Under the pieces are notes generated by a model. The model was not told the DNA's origin. It saw nothing but the letters and a program-made list of their open reading frames with translations, and searched no databases. The translations under genes and the position numbers were made by a program. Positions 55,780-64,000 of a DNA stretch of 64,000 bases are shown piece after piece; the stretch's first letter is position 1; each line of letters opens with the position of its first letter. This stretch comes from Cordylochernes scorpioides. Its lineage: Eukaryota; Arthropoda; Arachnida; Pseudoscorpiones; Chernetidae. The stretch lies in assembly GCA_030710605.1 (NCBI GenBank), contig CP092876.1, positions 67,022,115 to 67,086,114 of the forward strand, in the 5' to 3' direction.

Positions 55780-56000
55780 ATCATCTTCTCTAAATGCAAT
55801 AAGGCGAATGCTATTTCGCCGCGAAACCACCCAGGTCGCCGCCGCCAATTCTGGGGAAAAAGAAAAAGACAAAAAAAAAAAAATGAAGAGCGGAATCTGT
55901 CGATGGCGTCAGGTCGTCGGTGGAGTTCTCCGTACGTGGCGTCTGGATTCTTCTTTGGTAGATCTCTTCATTTGACAGGATGTATCGACGAATACCATCG
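55780..56000. promoter_or_regulatory. GC-rich island
   Basis: CGAAACCACCCAGGTCGCCG then GATGGCGTCAGGTCGTCGGT. Two small frames on opposite strands (63-67 residues) overlap here and neither has a domain. Otherwise like the other islands. Confidence 0.25.
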
Positions 56001-56835
56001 TCTCGATGTATTTCTCTCTATACTTACAGGGCTGCGCGATAGAAGAACCATTGAGAAAAGAGAGCCGTATGTAAATGGATATGTAAATATGAACGATCAC
56101 CTGTAAATAATTTACTCATCCTTTTTCTAAACAATTATACAAATGGGAGAATCCTGTGTAGGGCATAGGTCCCCAATAAAAGGCTTGTTGTTGTATTACC
56201 CTCAATTAAAAAATGGATCCTAAAAATATCTTGACAACTTGTGGATAGCCAATTTGAAACATCATTTTTGTAAAACACACTAATATTGTAGCGCGCATAA
56301 AATTTATATTGAATAAAGCTTGTTAATAACGCTAAAACATCTACACCTTTTAAGGTGCAATTATCAGGTGCTCTTCCAGGAATAAGTTTCTTTCAAAAAT
56401 TTTGATATTCACAAATCTCTATAGCTTTCGGGCAGGAAAGTCCTTCTACAGGAGAAAATATGATTCAATAAATCGCCATAAGGACAATATTTAAAATAAT
56501 AATATCATTCTCTTATTAATATCTTGCGTACTTCGGTAAATTTATTGTATCGTGCTTTCTTCTGTAGAAGAACATTCGTGCTAGAGAGATAGAGAGAATT
56601 GTTAATTTAAATTTTTAAAAGAAACCTATATATACCTGGAGGCCTGAATTTTCTCCTTAATATTGAGAGATACAAAGGATTATTTTATCTAATTTACACT
56701 TTTAACTTTCGAAATACTTCTTTATCAATCCCCCCAAACTTATTATAATTTGTTGATATGAATTCATAAAACTAATGTATTCATTTAAATAGATAATTGA
56801 TCATTCTAAAATAATATCTATGTATTGAATAAGAT

Positions 56836-56970
56836 GCATCGGGGCGCCATCTGTTATAGAAAATGTGAACTATTTTACAGTGCGTATGTTACTTTCCAAA
56901 GAAAACCGTTTTCTCTACTTCCCTTACTGCAGTGATAAAAATAAAGAGATTCTGTTTCATCAGTGATGAA
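56836..56970 (-). repeat. Hairpin repeat family A, minus copy with full tail
   Basis: GATGCATCGGGGCGCCATCT, AACTATTTTACAGTGCGTAT, TTTTCTCTACTTCCCTTACT, GCAGTG, then TTTCATCAGTGATGAATATC. It defines the reverse of the tail end GATGGCGCGCTAATGCATC at 2612-2630. Confidence 0.75.
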
Positions 56971-57379
56971 TATCTTCTTTGTATTTATATGTATTTATAC
57001 ATATAAGTTTTATTTCTATAAGCTTTGAGTTTATAACAAAAGTTCACTTATATATAAAAACCCCTTTTCCAAGTGTTCATTTTCTGCACACTTTATACAA
57101 TAAAACAGCCAAATCCAATATTTTGAGGAGAAAATTTTTCTATAAGAGAATCCATTTATAGAGAATTATTTATATTTTAAATATTATCTAATATAGTGCT
57201 CTTCATTGTTCAATGCAAACACTGATCTAACGAAAACACTTTACACGCTGATTGACTAATAACTGAATTCTAATTGGCTGATTAAGGTCACGTGTTAGTA
57301 GAGAATCCATATTTCCGGGCAAAGAAAAACACCAAATAAATATTAAGACATATATCATATGTACATAAATACCATTTCT

Positions 57380-57580
57380 AAAATTCCACCCTTCAGTGTA
57401 GCGTATATAAGCAGAATGATCCAATACAGTATTAGAGCTCTAAAGAAGCAGTCTGGTAGATTAAATTGGCGAAATAGCTAGGAGGGTTCACCACTGATGA
57501 GCTAAGCCCTCCCAATATTTTTTTCATCTCAGTAAGGACAGTAGAAGTTTGATTTATTTGTGAAAAGAAACATTCGCGTC
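57380..57580 (+). repeat. Hairpin repeat family A, copy with 5' extension
   Basis: TTCCACCCTTCAGTGTAGCG, CAATACAGTATTAGAGCTCT, GTCTGGTAGATTAAATTGGC, GAGGGTTCACCACTGATGAG, CCCTCCCAATATTTTTTTCA. Extension and core both match 19045-19240. Confidence 0.8.
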
Positions 57581-57892
57581 TTAATGTTTTCATTTGTTAT
57601 ATATACCATGTTGTTCCTGTGAAGAAACTGAACAAACCACCTTATCTACGACTGTTCGAACTTTACAGAAGTGAGACATCAATTGTTCCCTGATCTAAAT
57701 GATTTATTTCTCTTACATCAATCACTTTGTTTATAGAAATTATATTAACTCTGTCGATTATTACATGAAAATTTGTAAATTTTTAATTCTAAGTTTTAAT
57801 CTGTTTGTTTTGTTTGTTTCCTCTGTAATAGGCGCAAATATAAATATCGCGCTTGGTTAATTAATAAATAAATACGATACCTTAGAGCGTAC

Positions 57893-57990
57893 CATCTGCA
57901 GTAGGGATAGTAGAAAATTATTTATTTTGAAAATAATCATACGCGTCTAAATTAGTTTCAATTTCGCATATATCATAGTAGACATTTTAA
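57893..57990 (+). repeat. Hairpin repeat family A, tail fragment
   Basis: GCAGTAGGGATAGTAGAAAA, AATAATCATACGCGTCTAAA, TTAGTTTCAATTTCGCATAT. Core missing. Confidence 0.7.
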
Positions 57991-59470
57991 ATCATTGATA
58001 AGACATGACAAGAGTTGTATAATAGTTTAAACACACACACACACACACCTCAATTTTATTTTATAAATCAAAAATACGTACTTGCTTTTCTTATCTTCAC
58101 TCAATCATATTACGGTATCAAGTTCGTAAAGTTTGATATCAGACGAACTTCTTAATGACTTCTGATAACTTATTTTAACTATTTAGGAGTTTTTTCACGG
58201 GCAAAAATCAGACGTCATTATAAGATTTAATAATAGTTATAAGCATTGGTTTTATCCAAGTTCTCTCAGCAGAAACACAAATTGTCTTTCTTATTTTATG
58301 ACTAGCCGTTTTTTATAGCATAGAGAATCCTCCAATAAATAAAACTACATATAAATAAAGCCTAATCACAGTTACCAAGATGGTACTTTCATCCTACAAA
58401 AAACTACCTGAAGAATAAATTTTTGCGTATATCATGAAAACATCATTAAACGCCATTTACTAAATGACAGAATCGTTTAACAAAAACTGATAGCATATCA
58501 AAATTATAGGATAAATTGCAGTATGACTTTTAAGAAATAGATATTGGCGCCGGTGAAAAGAAACAGAAAAAAAGAAATCTATATCCGTTAAAAATTCATC
58601 AAGCGGTTCTGAGATGAGATTTTTCTTTAATGTTCTTTTAATTGATGGGCGTGTTTGTTAGTAGAGGTGCCAGGCGGGATTTTTTACCAAATGTCATTTC
58701 GAAGAAGTCAAAAGGGTTGAAGACAATTACATCAAATCCAACACTGAGAATTGCTGCTGAGGTGAAGTACCGCTTTAGACAGTTTCTCATCTTATTGGAA
58801 GCAGGTCTTTAGATCATTCTGAACTTAAACATCATGTAAAGAAAAAGCCTCCATTTATCTAAAGACTAAGGTTGGAGTTTAAGCTTTTTTTCAATCATAT
58901 ATCGAACAATGAAACCTCAATCTTCCAACGAACCAGAAAAAAAGACGTAAATTGAAGAGTGTTCACCAATAATTGATAGTTACAACCTATCATATAAAAT
59001 ACGATATCTCAAAACCGACACTAAAAGGAAATCTAAAGAAAATAAAAGAGATTTTGTTAAATAATATTATAATTAATGGTTAGAGAATTATAATGATTTT
59101 ATTAATCATTTAAAAAACGCAAAATAAAACTTTTGATAAATTCAAATATTCTCTACAGCTTACAAATTAAAATTTGATCCTATTGAAAAACGATTATCGC
59201 TTTAAAGGTAGCTTTTTAATATGAAAAGAAACTCATTGTGAGAACTATTTGTAGTTTTTAAACGCTTTTCCCAATTTTATCTTGAATCATTGAAAGAGAG
59301 TTAAAGCTTTAAGATTTCTATAATCCTCCAAACACTAACTGGAAAAGGCAGAAAACTGAATTCTGATAATGGTATTCCGAAAATGACTAAAGATCCTACC
59401 AGAGGAGTGGTTGTCAGTTCTGAAGATGAGAGAATAACATTGAGAAGCAGGGTTGAAATTTAATAAAATA
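57991..59470. other. AT-rich intergenic stretch
   Basis: A CA microsatellite lies at about 58029-58049. A slightly GC-richer piece 58640-58830 has no frame or repeat relative. Nothing else recognised. Confidence 0.5.
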
Positions 59471-59479
59471 AATAATGCT

Positions 59480-59560
59480 TCCAAGGCTCAAGTTTCTTGT
59501 ATAACTTTTTATTTTCAAGCTTTCGGACTTGTCAGCCCTTCAACAGGAGTATCACATTAA
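59480..59560 (-). repeat. Penelope-like motif, copy
   Basis: On minus: CTCCTGTTGAAGGGCTGACA, AGTCCGAAAGCTTGAAAATA, AAAAGTTATACAAGAAACTT. Keeps the CTGTTGA...CGAAA order of 42836-43205. Confidence 0.5.
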
Positions 59561-59869
59561 CGAAAAGAAGAATATATATATGTGGTATAATAAATTTGGC
59601 TCAGCTTATTATTATATTAAGATGAGAGATTAATTGAAGGTTCTTTTGAGTACATGAGTACGCAATGGTATTGTTTGTAGTCGTGTAATCGTGAAAGAAA
59701 AGCAGAATGATAATTACTTACTATAAAGTAATTTTATCTTAAATCACTAGAAGAAAATTACAATAATATATTTTTCACAGTTATATATGATTTATCAAAT
59801 TATTCTATAGTAGTGAATTTTATAAATAGGTTAGTTAACACTCTACATATTTACAATAAGTATTAAAAG

Positions 59870-60170
59870 TGGCATTGAATCGAACTGGCTTTGGCCTCCT
59901 GGCACTAAGGAGGAATCACCGCCTAATTCTTATTTTAACGCTGGTTTTAATTATATGCTTCTTGACTCAGCGAGCTAACTATAACTCCTTCAAACTTGAA
60001 TAACTGCTATTGTCTCGTCTCACCAATTCTAACGACTCAACCACGTATACATTAATAACTCACACTTTATTTTCTAAAATTAAGATTATATACATTTCTA
60101 AAATTTACATAATTTAACAATAATTAACAAAAATAAATTCTAACAATTTTGCATATTTAAGGCTGGAACA
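59870..60170 (-). repeat. 3' LTR of the BEL/Pao element (approximate)
   Basis: On minus the LTR begins TGTTCCAGCC just after the purine tract. It contains AATAAAGTGTGAG, a polyadenylation signal, and probably ends ..CAATGCCA near 59870. The 5' LTR is beyond the window, so ends cannot be confirmed by comparison. Confidence 0.55.
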
Positions 60171-63100
60171 TACTCCCCCCGGCCGCTGAACCCTGGTTCA
60201 GATTTGAAGGGAAGCGGAGACAACTTCGTAATAGGTCGCAGGTAGACTCCGGTAGCAGCCCGAACTTGGGCAACTCGCACCTTCTGGTCAGAGCTGCAAT
60301 AAATGAACTAGTTGAGAGACCAGTCACCATTTCCAAATGAATTGCCTTGACCGAAAAACACACAAAGAGAATCACATAGCATTTGATCATCCCTTTCGAT
60401 CTAGTCAGACTTGGTTTTATTTCGTAAGGTCCTGCCAAATCGACTCCAGTCTTGGTAAACGGTCTTGATGGATTTACTCTATCAGCAGGCAAATTCCCCA
60501 TAATTTGTACTGCAGTTTTTGCCCTGAATCTGAAGCAGTTTATACACTGTTTAATGATTCTTCTTACAATGTCTCTACCCCCCATGATCCAATAACTATT
60601 TCGTATTAGAGATAAGACTAGCTGTGGACCAGCATGCAAATATCTCGTGTGAAAATGAAGTATTATTAATTTGGTAAAGTGATGACTTTTCGGTAATAAC
60701 AGTGGGAATTTTTGATCAGGGTTTACATTCGCGTACTTAATCCTACCACCTACCAATTATCCTGATTCTGAACAAAGTTGTTATCTTTCAACCAAGTCGG
60801 TCCTTGCCACCACAGTGTATGTCCAGATAACGCAGCAGGCAATATTCCCCTAGAGGCACAATCGGCGGGATTATCCTTCCCAGACACATGACGCCATGAG
60901 TTTCTGTCAGACAGTTGCTGTATTTTCACAACTCTATTGTGTATAAAGGTCCTCCATCTGTTAGGATCTGATTTGATCCAACTCAATGAGATCTGAGAAT
61001 CTGACCACAAATATGTCCTGCCAATATCAATCTTCAATGAATCAACAACAGATCTGTAGAGCTGAGACAGGAGGAGAGCCGCGCACAATTCCAATCTTGG
61101 TAGAGTTAGAGACTTACATGGGGCAACTCTGGTTTTTGCTGCAAGCATTGATATATGGACTTGTCCATCCAGAGAGACTGTTCTTAAGTAGCACACAGCC
61201 GAATAAGCTACACTTGACGCGTCACAAAATCCGTGGAGTTGAACATCTCGATCCTTTTCACATGCCCATACGTATCTTGGGATACTCAACTCCCCTAATT
61301 TTAGTAATTCGGCTCTAAAATTATTCCACTTTTCCTTGATGTCGTTCGGAATATGCTCATCCCAGCCTGTCCCACTTCTCCATAACTCCTGCATTATTAT
61401 TTTCAAAGCCACTGTAGTAGGTGAGAGGAAACCAAGTGGATCGAAAATCCTCGCAATATTGGAGAGAAGATCTCTTTTGGTAACAACTTCTTCAGGAAGA
61501 GTTATATTAACTCTAAACGTATCTTGTACATGATCCGATACAATTCCTAAAATCTTGGATATGGCTCCTTTCTCCAAGTTAATTTTCTTCTCTTCGTTTA
61601 TTTCCTCGACATGAGACACTATCTCGTGGCAATTTGAATTCCACTTTCTTAAGTGAAACCCTCCCTTTTTCATTAAGTCTGTTAATTGGTCTATTAGTTC
61701 TTTGGTTTCAGCAATCGTTTGAGCTCCTGTTAGCAGATCATCGACATAGAAATCATTCAAGGTCACCCTAGAAGCTCCAGGATAATCTTGGCCGTCATCT
61801 TCTGCTAACTGTTGTAATGTTCTCATTGCCAAAAATGGAGCCGAAGTTGTACCATAGGTAACAGTCAGTAGTCGATAGTCCACCACAGGCTCTTCTGGCG
61901 ATGGTCTCCACAATATCCTCTGATAGTCCGCATCTTCTGGATGAATTCTTATCTGGCGGTACATCTTTTCTATATCAGCAGTTATGGCGACAGGATACGT
62001 TCTGAATCTGAGGAGAATGAAAAATACATCCTGTTGGATTTTTGGTCCCTTGTGCAAAAATTGATTTAAAGAAACATTATTTTCAGATTTAGCTGATGCA
62101 TCAAACACAACTCTCATTTTTGTTGTAGTGGATTGCTCTCTAATTACTGGATGATGAGGCATGTAATAGCATCTGTACAATTCTCGCTTCACTTCTGCAA
62201 TTGGGACCTTTTCCATGTGGTTTAAGTGTTCATATTCCTTCATGAATCCCCGGTATTGGTCATATAATTTCACATTCTTACACAATTTTCCTTCCAACGA
62301 AAGGAACCTTCTTAAAGCCTTTTCTCTTGATTCACCCAGAAGCGGTCGATGTTGTCTGAATGGCAATTTTACCCAATACCTTCCATGGCTATCTCTGCCA
62401 TGGTTATTCGAAAATAACCTTTCACAATCTTCGTCCTGTGTACAAAGATCCGGTGACGGCACAGATTCAGTTTCCCAGAATCTTTTCAATACGAATTCTA
62501 GTTCTGGTTCAGATTGTAAACTCAGGTTACAGACTTCTGTATTACTCTCCGATGTTCCCATTGCTTTTCCTAGAAGTACCCAACCTAGTCTTGTATTAAT
62601 AGCCATTGGCAATCCTTCTCCGAGAGATATAGGGCCATTCAACATAAGTTCAGTGTATATATCTGCTCCCAATATCATATCTATTGGGGCTTGTATGTAG
62701 AACTCTGGGTCTGCCAATTTGAGGCTCTTCAAAGTTGGCCAATTAGGGTCTTTTAACCTGAAGTTCGGAATTTCTGAAGTGAGCACTCCCGAGACTACTG
62801 CCTCTACCGAGAATTCCTCAGAATTTTCAGTGGACAAAATGTCACACTTACTGTCGATGAAGAATGCTGCACTGGTGTGTTTCCAACCCCTATAATCATC
62901 CGATCTGATTTCCTTTGGACAAGTCCCAATCTTTCGCAGCATCCTTTTGTTATCATGGTGACTTGGGAACCGCTGTCCAGTAGGGATCTGCAGGTGCATA
63001 ACTTTCCGAGTCCATTTTTTATCTTGATTCTAGCTGTTGCGAGTAGTACGTGGCTATCATTGCAGTTTGCCTGTTGAGTATTAGTTAAATTGATAGCACT

Positions 63101-64000
63101 TTCATGTTCCTTCGGAGTTGTGTTCTCAACTTGGGCCGAAGCGCCTTCCGTGCTCGGTTTATCATAATGAATCATCGTGTGGTGCTTCCCCTTGCATACT
63201 TTGCATCGTTGGTTCAGCCTACAATTCCATGAGAAATGGCCTTTCCTCAAGCAATTGAAGCATAATTTATGACTCTTTACTACATTTAATTTTTCTTTTA
63301 AAGGCATTTTGCAAAATAAGTTGCACATGTATAGTGGATGATGCTTAGATTTGCATAGTATGCAAGTGTCCGATTTCTCAATTAGCATCCCATAGCTTTG
63401 GCATTTGGGAAATCTCGATCCGGTGGTTTCTTCCCTTTTTGAACATTCCTTGACAGCACAAGACATGCTTCTCGCTTGTCTGGAAATGAACGCTATGAAC
63501 TTGTCATAAGAAGGAAGAGTGTTGTCCACTGACAGTTCCCAATCCAACCTTAGATTTTCACTCAACTTCTGCTGGAGGAAGTGCACCAGGATCACATCCA
63601 CTAATTGATTTCTCTTCAATTCCAGCGTTTCTAAGTTTCTTATGGCTTCATTACAAACATCCATGAATTCATGGAGACACTTAGCCGATGGATTCTTAAT
63701 TGCCCGGAGAGAAAATATTTTTGACACCTGGGCATAAGCTAGCTCTCTCGGGTTATCATATCTTGATAACAGTGTATTCCATGCTTGGCCATAATTTTCA
63801 CTTAGTAATGGGAAACCCCTTATTAATCTGGCCGCTTCGCCTTTTACTGCAGAATTCAAATATTGTAACTTCTGTATGTTAGTTAACCCTGGATGTGCAT
63901 CGATGGTGTTGATCCAAGTGCCCATATCTCCATCATATATCGGTAAGTCAAATTGAGGCAATTTTATATTTGCCTGAGAGCCATTTGGCTTTATGTCCGC
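60157..64000 (-). pseudogene. BEL/Pao-type LTR retrotransposon gag-pol, defective and partial
   Basis: Minus-strand order: gag-like region (LPQFDLPIYDGD, 63943 and below; open to the window edge), zinc knuckle CFNCLRKGHFSWNC (about 63215-63260), aspartic protease LLDSGSQVTMI (about 62985-62955), Pao-type reverse transcriptase (YVDDLLTGA, about 61730-61760), RNase H (DSQISLSWI, about 60980-61005), then a zinc-type H2C2 and early integrase (CINCFRFRAKT; KTGVDLAGP, about 60440-60460). Defects: a one-base frameshift near 62845 between the gag/protease frame and the RT frame; a junction near 60752 where RNase H passes directly into VGGRI with the usual connecting segment missing; and another near 60280 where the integrase runs from FIAALTRR into a shifted VRVAQVRAATGVYLRPI, the extreme C-terminus of such integrases. 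So the catalytic core of the integrase is deleted. Not autonomous. Confidence 0.92.
60171..60184 (-). promoter_or_regulatory. Polypurine tract
   Basis: On minus CCGGGGGGAGTA lies directly before the presumed LTR start TGTT. Such tracts prime plus-strand DNA synthesis in LTR retroelements. Confidence 0.7.

Noticed and set aside
62804-62999. Programmed frameshift between the two Pao frames
   Set aside because: No canonical X XXY YYZ slippery heptamer seen in the overlap, and the element has other lesions, so a decay indel near 62845 is simpler.

Overview
This window looks like nuclear DNA of a metazoan, most likely an arthropod. It is strongly AT-rich, with spliceosomal signals, a SoxF transcription-factor exon, a eukaryotic tRNA-Gly with a pol III T-run, U6 snRNA copies, and dense class I and class II transposable elements. 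A compact copepod-like genome such as a sea louse would fit, but that is inference only. The single clearly recognisable host protein-coding segment is the 3' terminal exon of a SoxF-group HMG-box gene (12966-14104, + strand), followed by a long AT-rich 3' UTR. Its first exon, carrying the N-terminal half of the HMG box, is not in the window.

Layout. 1-6500: dispersed repeats, a hAT MITE, a pogo-like MITE and a 166-bp higher-order satellite (about 4040-5605). 6500-12900: GC-rich single-copy-looking islands in an AT-rich sea, mixed with MITEs (one carries a 40-bp minisatellite). These islands lie upstream of the Sox exon and are candidate regulatory elements. 12966-15785: SoxF exon and 3' UTR. 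16-22 kb: MITEs, LINE tails, a solo LTR. 22.1-24.0 kb: a roughly 186-bp tandem array with a nested MITE. 24-30 kb: tandem repeat, tRNA-derived SINE, dead Tc1 transposase. 30.08 kb: tRNA-Gly(GCC). 30.6-33.1 kb: dead mariner and a 1.1-kb dispersed element. 34.8-41.7 kb: 84-bp minisatellite, two copies of a miniature LTR (TRIM-like) element, a candidate pair of tiny exons. 42.2-47.2 kb: dead Tc1/IS630-like transposase, large palindromes, two U6 retrocopies. 47-57 kb: LINE fragments, a second SINE, MITEs and a large inverted duplication. 59.87-64.0 kb: a minus-strand BEL/Pao LTR retrotransposon, broken and internally deleted, running off the right end of the window.

Little here works as a pathway. 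The biology is (i) one developmental transcription factor whose upstream and flanking DNA carries GC-rich islands, (ii) one tRNA gene, and (iii) a richly layered transposon record in which terminal repeats, target-site duplications and nesting can be read directly. A hairpin-bearing repeat family appears at about 14 places, and a Penelope-like motif (CTGNNGA...GAAA) recurs at about nine. Both appear undescribed to me, but I could not search any database. Repeat boundaries are estimates read by eye unless a target-site duplication is stated.
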